Origin: an uncultured Flavobacteriaceae bacterium
GTDB lineage: Bacteria; Bacteroidota; Bacteroidia; Flavobacteriales; Flavobacteriaceae
Length of the DNA: 64,000 nt
Assembly: GCA_937944485.1 (NCBI GenBank)
Contig: CALDYU010000013.1
Span: forward strand, 1 to 64,000
Direction of reading: 5' to 3'
The notes below the pieces were generated by a model. It did no database searches, was not told the DNA's origin, and saw nothing but the letters and a program-made list of their open reading frames with translations. A program made the translations under genes and the position numbers. Shown in pieces: positions 26,172 to 36,465 of this stretch (positions are counted from its first letter, which is position 1; each line of letters opens with the position of its first letter).

Positions 26172-26204
26172 CAAAGATACAAACGATTCCGTATCATATC
26201 CAAA
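26172..26204 (-). promoter_or_regulatory. Promoter for the tRNA-fMet transcript
   Basis: On the minus strand TTTG (26201-26204) is followed after 21 bp by TATCTTTG (26172-26179), a good fit to the Bacteroidota TTG-N17-23-TANNTTTG promoter. The -7 box is 10-11 bp from the tRNA-like remnant and over 100 bp from the intact tRNA. Confidence 0.65.
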
Positions 26205-26276
26205 CTAATAGATATTTATTTCTATTTCAGCACCGCAAAAAGGCTAAATTCCATACCTTCGAATTTTAGCGTTTCT

Positions 26277-27641
26277 ATGGAACTAATTAATGATTTTCTG
26301 GTTTGGGCGAATAATTTTGCCAATTGGCCCATGTTTATACTACTTATAGGAGGCGGCTTATTTTTAGTGTTTTATTCTCGTTTTTTGCCTTATCGTTTTT
26401 TTGGACATGCCATTGCTATAACGGCCGGCAAGTATGATGATAAGAATGCCAAAGGTGATGTAAGTTCATTTCAAGCCTTATCGGCGGCAGTAGCGGCAAC
26501 AGTTGGTTTAGGGAATATTTCGGGGGTTGCCATTGCGATTCATGATGGCGGACCTGGGGTAGTTTTTTGGATTTGGGTTACCGCTTTAATAGGCATGTGT
26601 ATCAAGTTTTATTCTTGCAGTCTTTCTATTATGTTTCGTAGCACAGATTCGGCTGGGAATCTGCAGGGTGGTCCAATGTATTATATAACTAAAGGTTTGG
26701 GTGAAAAAGCAAGGCCATTAGCCATATTTTTTGCTGTTTGCGGTTTGTTTGGCTTTTTAGGCGTTTTTACGGCCAATCAGTTCACAGAAACTTTTATGAG
26801 TGTGGTTGAACCGTCGAAAACCTTATACGCAATGAGTGATCAAAGCTGGAAGTTGACTGTAGGTATTGTACTCGCAATACTTACCTCATTCGTCATATTT
26901 GGGGGTTTGAAAAATATTGCGAAAGTAGCATCAGCGATCGTTCCCTTTATGGTCGGGGTGTACTTAATTGCCGTTATTGTAGTCATGGTTTTAAATGCCA
27001 CCGCGATTTTACCAGCTTTGAAAATGATAATAGTAGAAGCCTGGAATTTTGATACAATTGTTACAGGCGGATTTTGGGGATTAGTAATAATTGGTGTCAA
27101 ACGTGCCATGTTTTCGAATGAAGCTGGTTTGGGGAGTGCGCCCATGTATCACGGGCAATCAAAAACCGACAACCCCATTAAAGAAGGACTCGTAGCTAGT
27201 TTGGGACCCTTTATTGATACGATTTTGGTCTGCACCTTTACCGCAGTAGTTATTATTTTGAGTGGTGCCTATTTAGAAGATTCTAGTGGTATTGTCATGA
27301 CTTTATCAGCGTTTGAATCCACACTTTTTGGCTTCGGTGATGATTTATTGATGATTATCGTAAGTGCATTTGCCTTGTCCACCTTATTTACCTACTCGTA
27401 CTACGGCGTTAAAAGTTTGTCTTTTTTAACGAATGCCAAAATTGGTAATTATTACAATTGGTACTTTGTAATTATGATTGTTTTTGCAGCGGTCGCTTCT
27501 TTGGAACTGGTGAAAAATCTGATTGATTTATCATACGCTTTGATGGTGATTCCTAATATGATTGCTGTACTTTTGCTGGCTCCGAAAGTAAATGCTAAGG
27601 CTAAGGAGTACTTTAAGAAATTAAGACATGACAACCCATAA
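26277..27641 (+). CDS. Sodium:alanine (AGCS family) symporter
   Basis: 454 residues from the ATG at 26277 (MELINDFLVWANNFANWPM). The ORF track begins at 26109 inside the tRNA-like remnant and is too long. There are about ten or eleven hydrophobic helices. AGCS landmarks are SSFQALSAAVAATVGLGNISG, GGPGVVFWIWVTALIGM, GPMYYITKGLG and RAMFSNEAGLGSAPMYHG. Family knowledge: Na+-coupled uptake of alanine, glycine or related amino acids across the inner membrane. It overlaps the start of era by 14 bp. Confidence 0.92.
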   Translation: MELINDFLVWANNFANWPMFILLIGGGLFLVFYSRFLPYRFFGHAIAITAGKYDDKNAKGDVSSFQALSAAVAATVGLGNISGVAIAIHDGGPGVVFWIWVTALIGMCIKFYSCSLSIMFRSTDSAGNLQGGPMYYITKGLGEKARPLAIFFAVCGLFGFLGVFTANQFTETFMSVVEPSKTLYAMSDQSWKLTVGIVLAILTSFVIFGGLKNIAKVASAIVPFMVGVYLIAVIVVMVLNATAILPALKMIIVEAWNFDTIVTGGFWGLVIIGVKRAMFSNEAGLGSAPMYHGQSKTDNPIKEGLVASLGPFIDTILVCTFTAVVIILSGAYLEDSSGIVMTLSAFESTLFGFGDDLLMIIVSAFALSTLFTYSYYGVKSLSFLTNAKIGNYYNWYFVIMIVFAAVASLELVKNLIDLSYALMVIPNMIAVLLLAPKVNAKAKEYFKKLRHDNP

Positions 27642-28512
27642 ATCAGGATTCGTAAACATTATAGGCAACCCCAATGTGGGCAAGTCTACACTGATGAATG
27701 CCTTTGTTGGGGAAAAGTTATCTATCATTACTTCTAAAGCTCAAACTACAAGGCATCGCATTCTAGGTATTGTTAATGGCGATGATTTTCAAGTAATCTT
27801 ATCAGATACACCAGGTATTATAAAACCGGCCTATGAATTACAAAGTTCTATGATGAATTTTGTTAAATCTGCCTTCGAAGATGCTGATGTATTGTTGTAT
27901 ATGGTTGAAATAGGAGAGAAAGCGTTAAAAGATGAAGCTTTTTTTGAAAAGATTAAGAATAGTAAAATTCCTGTTTTGTTACTGTTAAATAAAGTAGATA
28001 CGGCTACGCAAGAATTATTAGAAGAACAGGCGCAGTATTGGCAGCAAATGCTTCCTACGGTAGAATTGCACCCTATTTCTGCCTTGTCAAATTTCAATGT
28101 TAAAGGGGTTTTTCAACGTATTATAGAATTACTTCCTGGGGCTCCAGCATATTATCCAAAAGACCAGTTAACAGATAAGCCTGAGCGTTTTTTTGTAAAT
28201 GAAACCATTCGAGAGAAAATCCTAATCCATTATAAAAAAGAGATTCCGTATTCCGTAGAAATAGATACCGAAGAGTTTTTTGAAGACGAGGCCATCATAC
28301 GTATGAGGTCGGTAATCATGGTAGAGCGTGACTCTCAAAAGGGCATTATTATAGGTCACAAAGGAAGCGCCTTAAAGCGAGTAGGTGTAGAAGCCCGTAA
28401 AGACCTTGAAAAGTTCTTCGGAAAACAAGTGCATTTAGAATTATACGTCAAAGTGAATAAAAACTGGCGTAGCGACGAACGTCAATTGAGGCGATTTGGG
28501 TATAATAATTAA
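27628..28512 (+). CDS. era: GTPase Era
   Basis: 294 residues. The G motifs are GNPNVGKST (12-20), DTPG, and NKVD. A C-terminal KH domain with GIIIGHKGSALKRVG binds 16S rRNA. Family knowledge: Era is a small-subunit assembly GTPase that binds near the 3' end of 16S rRNA. It starts inside the last codons of the AGCS symporter gene (14-bp overlap) and is followed by der, so two ribosome-assembly GTPases sit side by side. Confidence 0.96.
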   Translation: MTTHKSGFVNIIGNPNVGKSTLMNAFVGEKLSIITSKAQTTRHRILGIVNGDDFQVILSDTPGIIKPAYELQSSMMNFVKSAFEDADVLLYMVEIGEKALKDEAFFEKIKNSKIPVLLLLNKVDTATQELLEEQAQYWQQMLPTVELHPISALSNFNVKGVFQRIIELLPGAPAYYPKDQLTDKPERFFVNETIREKILIHYKKEIPYSVEIDTEEFFEDEAIIRMRSVIMVERDSQKGIIIGHKGSALKRVGVEARKDLEKFFGKQVHLELYVKVNKNWRSDERQLRRFGYNN

Positions 28513-28576
28513 ATCTACCCGTACATTACTTCTTTAAGACACTTTCGTAAAAGCAAAGACTTCAATAATTTAGCAG

Positions 28577-28584
28577 TACTTTTG
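28577..28584 (+). promoter_or_regulatory. Candidate -7 box (TACTTTTG) upstream of der
   Basis: TACTTTTG fits TANNTTTG and lies 20 bp before the der ATG. No clear -33 TTG was seen at the standard distance, so the call is weak. Confidence 0.4.
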
Positions 28585-28604
28585 CACCTCCAAAAACAGA
28601 ACGT

Positions 28605-29909
28605 ATGAGTGCTATTGTAGCTATTGTCGGAAGGCCAAATGTTGGAAAATCTACCTTTTTTAATAGACTTATTCAACGTCGTGAAGCAATTGTCGATGCG
28701 GTGAGTGGTGTTACGCGTGACCGCCATTATGGAAAAAGTGATTGGAATGGGAAGGAATTTTCTTTAATAGATACTGGCGGATATGTTTTGGGCAGCGATG
28801 ATATCTTCGAACAAGAAATCGATAAGCAAGTTGAACTAGCAATAGAAGAAGCCGATGCTATTATTTTTATGGTCGATGTAGAAGATGGCGTTACGGGCAT
28901 GGATGAAGATGTTGCCAAACTATTACGAAAAGTAGACAAACCTTCTTTTTTGGCAGTGAATAAGGTAGATAACGCTAAAAGAGCTGAAGATGCGGTTGAA
29001 TTTTACGCCTTAGGATTAGGAGATTACTTTACTTTATCGAGTATCAATGGAAGCGGAACGGGTGAATTGCTAGATGCTTTGGTTGCTGTTCTACCCGATG
29101 TAGAAACTGAAGAGACAAATCTGCCGAGGTTTGCGGTAGTAGGAAGACCAAATGCAGGAAAATCATCCTTTATTAATGCGTTAATCGGAGAAGATAGGTA
29201 TATCGTAACTGATATTGCAGGCACCACAAGAGATAGTATTGATACTAAATACAATCGCTTTGGTTTTGAGTTTAATTTAGTAGATACAGCGGGTATACGT
29301 CGTAAAGCGAAAGTAAAAGAAGATTTAGAATTTTATTCAGTCATGCGTTCGGTGCGCGCGATAGAACATAGTGATGTCTGTTTGCTTTTGGTAGACGCAA
29401 CAAGAGGTTTTGATGGTCAAGTAGCTAATATTTTTTGGTTGGCACATCGCAACAACAAGGGCATCGTAATTTTGGTCAATAAGTGGGATTTGGTAGAAGA
29501 TAAAGAGACCAATACCATGAAACAGTATACAGAAAAAATTAAAAAAGTCATTGAACCTTTTATCGATGTGCCTATTCTGTTTATTTCGGTATTAACCAAG
29601 CAACGTATTTTTAAAGCTATAGAAACAGCGGTACAGGTATATGAAAACAGAAGTCGAAAAATACCAACTAGTAAATTCAACGATACGATGTTGCCTATTA
29701 TTGAAAATTACCCGCCGCCTGCTTATAAGGGTAAGTTTGTGAAAATTAAGTTTTGCATGCAAATACCCACACACTATCCGCAGTTTGCTTTCTATTGTAA
29801 TTTGCCGCAATACGTTCGTGAACCTTATAAGCGTTATTTAGAGAATAAACTGCGCGAGGCCTATGACTTTTCAGGAGTACCCATGTCTATATTTATGCGC
29901 AAGAAATAG
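28605..29909 (+). CDS. der: Ribosome biogenesis GTPase Der
   Basis: 434 residues with two tandem G domains: GRPNVGKST near residue 9 and GRPNAGKSS near residue 181, each with DTGG/DTAG and NKVD/NKWD motifs. The C-terminal KH-like domain contains the usual [15 protein letters not shown]-type strand. Family knowledge: Der (EngA) acts in 50S subunit maturation. It is separated from era by 92 bp. Length and architecture are complete. Confidence 0.96.
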   Translation: MSAIVAIVGRPNVGKSTFFNRLIQRREAIVDAVSGVTRDRHYGKSDWNGKEFSLIDTGGYVLGSDDIFEQEIDKQVELAIEEADAIIFMVDVEDGVTGMDEDVAKLLRKVDKPSFLAVNKVDNAKRAEDAVEFYALGLGDYFTLSSINGSGTGELLDALVAVLPDVETEETNLPRFAVVGRPNAGKSSFINALIGEDRYIVTDIAGTTRDSIDTKYNRFGFEFNLVDTAGIRRKAKVKEDLEFYSVMRSVRAIEHSDVCLLLVDATRGFDGQVANIFWLAHRNNKGIVILVNKWDLVEDKETNTMKQYTEKIKKVIEPFIDVPILFISVLTKQRIFKAIETAVQVYENRSRKIPTSKFNDTMLPIIENYPPPAYKGKFVKIKFCMQIPTHYPQFAFYCNLPQYVREPYKRYLENKLREAYDFSGVPMSIFMRKK

Positions 29910-29935
29910 GTTTGTTACGAGTTAAATTTTACTTT

Positions 29936-30035
29936 CCATCAACCATCAACCATCAACCATCAACCATCAACCATCAACCATCAACCATCAACCATCAACC
30001 ATCAACCATCAACCATCAACCATTAACCATCAACC
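29936..30035. repeat. 7-bp tandem repeat (CATCAAC)n
   Basis: About 14 consecutive copies of the heptamer CATCAAC fill 100 bp. All are identical except for one variant near the right end (CATTAAC). It lies between the der stop and the 3' end of the MerR gene, without coding overlap. Such an array is expected to change length by replication slippage. Confidence 0.95.
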
Positions 30036-30365
30036 TTATAACTGGTCTTTAATCTTAGTCAGTTCAATCTTAATGCGCTCAAGCTTTGCAATAATTTCAA
30101 AATTGGCTAAGGTCTTTTTTTTGTTTTCTCTTAGGTGTGTTTTAGCGCCTTCCAGTGTAAATCCACGTTCCTTGACCAAGTGGTAAATGAATTGCAAGTT
30201 CTTAATATCTTCAGGGGTGAATTTTCGATTGCCTTTCGCATTTTTTTTAGGCTTAAGAGCATCAAATTCTTTTTCCCAAAAGCGAATCAAAGAGGTATTT
30301 ACACCAAAGGCTTTGGCAACTTCTCCAATGCCATAATATCTTTTTTCTGGAAGGTCTACGATCAT
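30036..30365 (-). CDS. MerR family transcriptional regulator
   Basis: 109 residues. Residues 10-45 form a MerR helix-turn-helix (YYGIGEVAKAFGVNTSLIRF) and the rest is a coiled-coil dimerisation helix. No metal or drug-binding cysteines are present. The start codon overlaps the stop of the upstream M23 peptidase gene by 1 bp, so both are in one transcript. The stop lies at the edge of the 7-bp repeat. Targets unknown. Confidence 0.85.
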   Translation of the reverse strand: MIVDLPEKRYYGIGEVAKAFGVNTSLIRFWEKEFDALKPKKNAKGNRKFTPEDIKNLQFIYHLVKERGFTLEGAKTHLRENKKKTLANFEIIAKLERIKIELTKIKDQL

Positions 30366-31342
30366 TAATCTAACGATTGATTTTCTTGCGACGCAATTTT
30401 TAGCATATCTTCAAATTCTTTGAGCGTTAAGCTTCCATAATAGAAATTGATAGGGTTAATTCGCTCTTTGCCTTTCCAGACTTCGTAATGAAGATGCGGA
30501 GCTTCAGAACGCCCTGTATTACCTACAAACCCAATGAGGTCACCACGTTTTACTTTCTGGCCTTTCTTAACATTGTACTTACTCAAATGGGCATAAATGC
30601 TTTTGTAGTCGTAGCCATGGTCAATGCGAATATGTTTTCCGAAGCCAGGAGAATTATTATCTGCTCTAATTATTTTTCCATCTCCCGAGGCATAAATAGG
30701 AGTGCCGCGCGGAGCGGTAAAATCCATACCACGATGCATTTTACGAGCCTTTGTAAATGGGTCAGATCGCCAACCGTAACCTGAGGCCATTCTAGTTAAA
30801 TCTTCGTTATTAATTGGTTGAATAGCTGGTATAGCATGTAAAAATTTTTCTTTTTCTTTGGCTAAAAGGGCGATTTCATCTAATGATTTCGATTGAATAG
30901 CCATTTGTTTTTTAATTATTTCTAAACGTTTAACAGCTGCGATAATCATTTCTGAATTCTTATAACCCTCTAAGGGCTTGTAGCGATTGACTCCTCCAAA
31001 TCCCGCTTTTCGTTGTTCTTCGGGTATAGGGTTAGCTTCAAAATATAAGCGATAAATATTATTGTCACGGTCCTCAATATTATTTAATACCTCTCCCATC
31101 TGCTTCATGTCTTTATTTATCAATTCTAATTGAAGCTCTAGATTACTAAGTTCTCGTTGTAAGGATAGCTCTTTAGGGGTATTGACAAGATTAGTATTGA
31201 GTAATAAAATAAGACAAAAAAGGCCAAATAAAGCAGCACCCAAAATGAACAAACCTATATTGCGATAGCGTTTTGACTTTTTAGGTTCAATCTTGCGATA
31301 CGATAGGGTATCAGGATCGTAATAGTATTTAACTTTAGACAT
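30365..31342 (-). CDS. M23 family metallopeptidase (membrane-anchored)
   Basis: 325 residues. One N-terminal transmembrane helix at about 29-49 is followed by a coiled coil (about 58-165). A C-terminal M23/LytM domain has zinc ligands His203 and Asp207 in HRGMDF and His285 in HLHYE. Family knowledge: such enzymes cut peptide cross-links of peptidoglycan or, without activity, regulate amidases; here the zinc site looks intact. The gene is divergent from alaS and overlaps the downstream MerR gene by 1 bp. Confidence 0.9.
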   Translation of the reverse strand: MSKVKYYYDPDTLSYRKIEPKKSKRYRNIGLFILGAALFGLFCLILLLNTNLVNTPKELSLQRELSNLELQLELINKDMKQMGEVLNNIEDRDNNIYRLYFEANPIPEEQRKAGFGGVNRYKPLEGYKNSEMIIAAVKRLEIIKKQMAIQSKSLDEIALLAKEKEKFLHAIPAIQPINNEDLTRMASGYGWRSDPFTKARKMHRGMDFTAPRGTPIYASGDGKIIRADNNSPGFGKHIRIDHGYDYKSIYAHLSKYNVKKGQKVKRGDLIGFVGNTGRSEAPHLHYEVWKGKERINPINFYYGSLTLKEFEDMLKIASQENQSLD

Positions 31343-31443
31343 GAATGTATTTTATCCTATTTTTGTTTCGTTTTTACACCACTAACAAAGATAAAAATAG
31401 TTTTGTAGAAACGGTTAAAAATCGTAAAACTTACCCTAATTAT

Positions 31444-34083
31444 ATGACTTCCAACGAAATAAGGAATCAATTTTTAAATTTTTTCAAAACAAAAAGCCAT
31501 AAAATAGTGCCTTCTGCGCCTATGGTTTTGAAAGATGATCCTACGTTGATGTTCACCAATGCAGGCATGGTGCCTTTTAAAGAATTTTTTTTAGGTAACA
31601 GTCCAATAAAACATGCCCGCGTAGCTAATTCGCAAAAGTGTTTGCGGGTTAGTGGCAAACATAATGATTTGGAGGAAGTAGGTAAAGACACCTATCACCA
31701 CACCATGTTTGAAATGTTAGGCAATTGGAGTTTTGGTGACCCTTCTGGCACTGATACGGAAGGGTATTTTAAGAAAGAAGCAATTGCCTGGGGCTGGGAG
31801 TTTTTAACCGATGTGTTGAAAATTGATAAGAACAGCCTATATGTTTCGGTTTTCGAAGGAAGTAAAGATGCTGATAATCTAGAAATGGATTCAGAAGCCT
31901 ATGATCTTTGGAAAGGCATTGTACCTGAAAGCCATATCATTATGGGTAATAAAAAGGATAACTTTTGGGAAATGGGTGAACAAGGGCCGTGTGGTCCCTG
32001 CTCTGAAATTCATGTAGATCTGCGATCAGATGCTGAAAAAGCAAAAGTACCTGGGGCATCATTGGTCAATCAAGACGATCCATTAGTGGTTGAAATATGG
32101 AATCTCGTTTTCATGCAATTTAATCGAAAAGCAGATGGTACCTTAGAATTATTGCCAGCAAAACATGTAGATACTGGAATGGGTTTTGAGCGTTTATGCA
32201 TGGCTTTACAAGGGGTAAAATCGAATTATGACACTGATGTTTTTACGCCTATTATTAGAGAAATAGAAACCATTACGAATTCTAAATATGGTACGAACGA
32301 AGAAATCGATATTGCTATTCGGGTAATTGCCGATCATATTCGCGCCGTTTCTTTTTCAATTGCTGATGGGCAATTGCCTAGTAACACTGGAGCTGGCTAT
32401 GTAATACGTCGTATTCTTAGAAGAGCGATTCGCTATGGCTTTACTTTTCTGAATACGAAACAACCCTTTATGTATCGTTTGGTACAAGTATTAGCCGAAT
32501 CGATGGGTAAAGCTTTTTCAGAGCTGAAAGAGCAACAACAACTGATAGAAAATGTTATTAAGGAGGAAGAGCATTCCTTTTTGAAAACATTAGAACACGG
32601 TTTGGTGCTATTAGATAGCATAATTGCCAATACAAAAGAAGCCAAAATTGATGGTAGAAAGGCTTTCGAATTGTATGATACCTATGGGTTTCCAATAGAT
32701 TTAACCGCTTTGATTTTAAGAGAAAAGGGGTATAATTTAGATGAGACGGGCTTTGACTTAGCGATGCAAGAACAAAAGAATCGTTCAAAATCAGCTTCAG
32801 CGACCTCAAAAGAAGATTGGACAATAGTAACGGATGAAGCATCTCAAGAATTTGTAGGCTATGACCTTTTAGAAGCCAATGTAACTTTGGTAAAATATAG
32901 AAAAGTCTCTTCAAAGAAAGAGGGTGACCAGTATCAATTGGTATTTAATTTAACTCCCTTTTATGCTGAGGGCGGAGGTCAAGTGGGTGATAAAGGGTAT
33001 TTAGAAGCTGCTAATGGTGATGTAGTTTATATTGTAGATACCAAAAAAGAGAATAACGAGATTGTTCATTTTTCGAAGAATTTACCAAAAAAAATAGCAG
33101 GTACTTTTAAGGCAGTAGTTGATAAAAAACAACGGCATCGCACAGAAGCAAACCATACGGCCACTCATTTACTTCATCAAGCGCTTAGAGAAGTACTAGG
33201 AACCCATGTGACGCAAAAAGGTTCGGCCGTACATTCTAAATATTTGCGTTTTGATTTTTCACATTTTTCAAAACTAACGGTACAAGAATTACGCGATGTT
33301 GAAAATTTTGTCAATGCCCGTATAGAAGGGCAATTGCCTTTTGAAGAAAATAGAAGCGTACCTATGGAAAAAGCGGTTCAAGAAGGCGCTATGGCTCTGT
33401 TTGGTGAAAAGTATGGCGATACGGTAAGAACCGTTCGTTTTGGGCAGTCCATTGAGCTTTGCGGTGGTACGCACGTGAAAAATACAGGTGAAATATGGCA
33501 TTTTAAAATTAAATCGGAAAGTGCCGTCGCTGCGGGAATTCGTAGAATTGAAGCAATCACTAGTGATGCTGTTAAAGATTTCTATTTCGAGAATAATCGA
33601 ACCTTATATGAAATAAAAGACTTGCTGAACAATGCTCAAAATCCTGTGAAAGCAGTTACTGCATTGCAAGATGAAAATACAAAACTCAAAAAAGAAGTCG
33701 AACAACTATTAAAAGATAAAGCAAAAAACATCAAGGGTCAATTACTTCAAGAACTTGAAGAGGTAAATGGCGTACATTTTTTAGCTAAAAAACTAGATTT
33801 AGATGCTGCAGGGATTAAAGATCTTTCTTTTGAAATGGGGCAAAATAGAGAAAATCTCTTCTTACTTTTTGCCGCTGATCAGAATGGTAAAGCTTTGTTA
33901 TCCTGTTATATTTCTAAAGAATTGGTAGCTGAGCGCAATTTAAACGCAGGTACGATTGTTCGAGAGTTAGGGAAATTCATTCAAGGTGGTGGTGGCGGAC
34001 AAGCTTTCTTTGCGACTGCTGGAGGGAAAAATACCGCAGGCATTCAAGAGGCACTTCAACAAGTAAAAACCTACATCGAATAG
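31444..34083 (+). CDS. alaS: Alanyl-tRNA synthetase
   Basis: 879 residues from the ATG at 31444 ([17 protein letters not shown]). The ORF track adds 33 residues of non-coding leader. Class II catalytic domain: [17 protein letters not shown] and [13 protein letters not shown]. Editing domain zinc ligands: HTATH and CGGTH. The C-terminal C-Ala domain contains [15 protein letters not shown]. Family knowledge: charges tRNA-Ala and clears mischarged serine or glycine. Complete and of usual length. Confidence 0.96.
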   Translation: MTSNEIRNQFLNFFKTKSHKIVPSAPMVLKDDPTLMFTNAGMVPFKEFFLGNSPIKHARVANSQKCLRVSGKHNDLEEVGKDTYHHTMFEMLGNWSFGDPSGTDTEGYFKKEAIAWGWEFLTDVLKIDKNSLYVSVFEGSKDADNLEMDSEAYDLWKGIVPESHIIMGNKKDNFWEMGEQGPCGPCSEIHVDLRSDAEKAKVPGASLVNQDDPLVVEIWNLVFMQFNRKADGTLELLPAKHVDTGMGFERLCMALQGVKSNYDTDVFTPIIREIETITNSKYGTNEEIDIAIRVIADHIRAVSFSIADGQLPSNTGAGYVIRRILRRAIRYGFTFLNTKQPFMYRLVQVLAESMGKAFSELKEQQQLIENVIKEEEHSFLKTLEHGLVLLDSIIANTKEAKIDGRKAFELYDTYGFPIDLTALILREKGYNLDETGFDLAMQEQKNRSKSASATSKEDWTIVTDEASQEFVGYDLLEANVTLVKYRKVSSKKEGDQYQLVFNLTPFYAEGGGQVGDKGYLEAANGDVVYIVDTKKENNEIVHFSKNLPKKIAGTFKAVVDKKQRHRTEANHTATHLLHQALREVLGTHVTQKGSAVHSKYLRFDFSHFSKLTVQELRDVENFVNARIEGQLPFEENRSVPMEKAVQEGAMALFGEKYGDTVRTVRFGQSIELCGGTHVKNTGEIWHFKIKSESAVAAGIRRIEAITSDAVKDFYFENNRTLYEIKDLLNNAQNPVKAVTALQDENTKLKKEVEQLLKDKAKNIKGQLLQELEEVNGVHFLAKKLDLDAAGIKDLSFEMGQNRENLFLLFAADQNGKALLSCYISKELVAERNLNAGTIVRELGKFIQGGGGGQAFFATAGGKNTAGIQEALQQVKTYIE

Positions 34084-34147
34084 GTATATAGAATACAATA
34101 TATTTAGGTTAAATGGGTTAATTGTAAACCAACAAAAACATTTAACC

Positions 34148-35194
34148 ATGAAAAACTACTGTATTGCCCTATTATTACTACTTAGCTTTGCTGCCCATTC
34201 TCAAATTTCTTTTGGTGCCAGGCATGTAGGTAAACCTGTAAAATTAAAAAAAGAAGATATTGCCAAATTTAAGGCTACTACCACCATTTTCGTCCTATCT
34301 GATATTATCGATAGAGTGGAGTACGAGAAGATTTTAAAAGAAACTTGGACCGTTACACCTTATAAGATTATTTCAAAAGATGAGTATAATCTTTTTGATA
34401 TGTACCGCGAAAACTATTCATTTGGTGAGCTAATGGGGTATAAAACCATGAAGCAGATGAAATCAGGAGCCGTGGTTACAAGGCTTCACACCTATTTTAA
34501 TGTGGGAGTTTATGATGCTGAAGAAATTGATAAAAAATTAAAGAAAGTTAAAGGTAAAAACCCTGAAAAAAAGAAAAAGAAGATCAACAGCATTTTTATG
34601 GGAAATAAAAAGGCAATCGCTAAATTTTATTTATTTCCTACGGATGAGTTTGTTGCGGAAGCATTGACTGAAGAAAGAGAAATTATTGCTGAAAGCATGT
34701 ACACCAAAGATGTTTTCTTTAATTATACGACAGGCATGTTAAAAAACTATTTTCAAAAAACGAATGATTTAATTGCTGCTGAAGAGACCTATTGGATGTA
34801 TGAAAAGGATAGCAATAAAGAAGAACTCGCGAGTTTAACATCAAATACCCTATATATTCCTGACTATATTACCAAAAAAACAGACGCCTGGAGCGGGGGA
34901 ATTTTCAATAGAGATAACGATGAAATTAAAAAGTTGTTCAAAGACTACGAACACAATTACGAGTTTATTACTAGAGAAGATTTAGATACCGCAATAGCAA
35001 ATAACAAGGCATTTTATTATTTGAGATACATTCGAGTTAACGCCGAAAGATTTGCTCAAGTAGTGAACGCCAAAACAGGCGAAGTTATTTACCGAGACTA
35101 TTTTCCTGGGTTATTTAGTTATAATTTAAAGGCTAAAAATTTAGGAGCATTAAGTAAGAGTATAACTCGATCAAAAAAGAAATTAGCAAAATAA
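34148..35194 (+). CDS. Secreted protein of unknown function, tandem paralog 1
   Basis: 348 residues; signal peptide about 1-19 (SFAAHSQ). I do not recognise the family. Conserved with the next gene are TTIFVLSDIIDRVEYEKILK, ETWTVTPYKI and, near the C terminus, YLRYIRVNAERFAQVVNA and GEVIYRDYF. It is a mixed alpha/beta protein with no obvious catalytic motif. It lies 64 bp after alaS and ends with a terminator at about 35216-35250. Periplasmic location is inferred. Confidence 0.75.
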   Translation: MKNYCIALLLLLSFAAHSQISFGARHVGKPVKLKKEDIAKFKATTTIFVLSDIIDRVEYEKILKETWTVTPYKIISKDEYNLFDMYRENYSFGELMGYKTMKQMKSGAVVTRLHTYFNVGVYDAEEIDKKLKKVKGKNPEKKKKKINSIFMGNKKAIAKFYLFPTDEFVAEALTEEREIIAESMYTKDVFFNYTTGMLKNYFQKTNDLIAAEETYWMYEKDSNKEELASLTSNTLYIPDYITKKTDAWSGGIFNRDNDEIKKLFKDYEHNYEFITREDLDTAIANNKAFYYLRYIRVNAERFAQVVNAKTGEVIYRDYFPGLFSYNLKAKNLGALSKSITRSKKKLAK

Positions 35195-35213
35195 AGTACT
35201 TTAACACTTAAGA

Positions 35214-35253
35214 CTAAAGCCCCAAAAGTATATTCTTCTTTGGGGCTTTTTCT
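35214..35253 (+). terminator. Terminator after the first paralog
   Basis: The arms AAAGCCCCAAA and TTTGGGGCTTT enclose a loop of about 12 nt and are followed by TTTCTTT. It separates the two paralogous genes into different transcripts. Confidence 0.8.
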
Positions 35254-35418
35254 TTAAATGCAATGCTGATTATCTTGAAAAACTGAGATATAACTTGTTT
35301 TCGATGTTTTACTTCTTCTATCTGTGAATTACCACTTCTAGTTTAAAAAAGGAATGGGTTTTGCAATAAAACATAGCGAAATCATGTTTTATAATAACCA
35401 ATTTCAACTCGTATAGTC

Positions 35419-36453
35419 ATGAAAAAATACATTCTTTTGATATGCACCCTTGTTAGCTGTATGGCTTTTTCTCAGATAGAAGTAGGAGCTAAGCGTTATG
35501 GGCGATCGTCTCCTATTAATCCAGAAGTACTTCAAAAGTTTAAAAATTCAACGACCCTTTTTGTATTGCCAGACTGGATTGATGAAGCGTCTTATGAGGC
35601 GATTTTAAAAGAAGTATGGACGGTTACTCCGTATAAATTAATGGCATTTGAAGATTATGAAATTCTAGATTTGTATGAAGAAAACTACTCGTTTGTAACA
35701 TTCGATTTTCATAAGAAAAAAAGAAAAAATTCAACAGGTAATAGTGTTACTGCTTTTTACGCTTATATTGATCTTAGCTTGTATAATGCGGCTGGGATTA
35801 ATACCCGTAAAAATAAATTTGATAAAAGAGTAATTGACCAGAAAATGCCGCATATTCTGAAGGCAAACAGAACCTCATTAGCAAAATGTTATTTGTACCC
35901 TAATGAGGAGTTTATCAAAGTAGCTGTAAAGGGTAAGCGATTGGGCGTTTTAGAGAGTATGTATGCCCAGAATGTCTATTATAATTATTCGGAAGGCTTA
36001 TTAAAGAATTATTTACAAAAAGTACATAGTCTTATTCTTAAGGGGAATACCTATTCGCTTGAAAAGAAAGATCATCACGCTACAAAACTTTCCAAATTAA
36101 TTACAGGTACACTCTATCTTCCAGCATATACAACATTAAAAACCAATATTCTCAAAGCTCAAGTAAATCCCAGAAATGAAAAGGAAATTAAAAATCTATT
36201 ACAGCCATATAAATATGCGTACACAACGATTTCTGACCAAGCTTTGAGCACCGCCATTTTGAATAAAGAAGATATCAACTATTTGCGTTATGTGCGTATC
36301 GATGACGAAAGCTACGTTCAAGTGGTTAATGCATTGACGGGAGATGTAATTTATAGAGATTACTATACAGGCGTAAGCTATAATTTAAAACCAAAAAATT
36401 TCGAGTACCTTAGTGAGGTAATTGCGCAAACCCATAACCGGAGAGCCAAATAG
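35419..36453 (+). CDS. Secreted protein of unknown function, tandem paralog 2
   Basis: 344 residues with a signal peptide (about 1-19, CMAFSQ). It is a paralog of the preceding gene with the same conserved blocks: TTLFVLPDWIDEASYEAILK, EVWTVTPYKL, YLRYVRIDDESYVQVVNA and GDVIYRDYY. It has its own upstream non-coding region of about 165 bp beyond the terminator. It is followed at 12 bp by the GSCFA gene, which suggests joint transcription. Function unknown. Confidence 0.75.
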   Translation: MKKYILLICTLVSCMAFSQIEVGAKRYGRSSPINPEVLQKFKNSTTLFVLPDWIDEASYEAILKEVWTVTPYKLMAFEDYEILDLYEENYSFVTFDFHKKKRKNSTGNSVTAFYAYIDLSLYNAAGINTRKNKFDKRVIDQKMPHILKANRTSLAKCYLYPNEEFIKVAVKGKRLGVLESMYAQNVYYNYSEGLLKNYLQKVHSLILKGNTYSLEKKDHHATKLSKLITGTLYLPAYTTLKTNILKAQVNPRNEKEIKNLLQPYKYAYTTISDQALSTAILNKEDINYLRYVRIDDESYVQVVNALTGDVIYRDYYTGVSYNLKPKNFEYLSEVIAQTHNRRAK

Positions 36454-36465
36454 CCTTACGAATCA

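Noticed and set aside
26109-26276. N-terminal extension of the AGCS symporter
   Set aside because: Encodes the tRNA-fMet remnant and its promoter region; the first hydrophobic helix follows the ATG at 26277.
29936-30035. CRISPR-like array
   Set aside because: The 7-bp units are directly adjacent without spacers; it is a simple tandem repeat.
31345-31443. 33-residue N-terminal extension of AlaS in the ORF track
   Set aside because: The standard AlaS start ([10 protein letters not shown]) is at 31444; the extension is AT-rich leader sequence.
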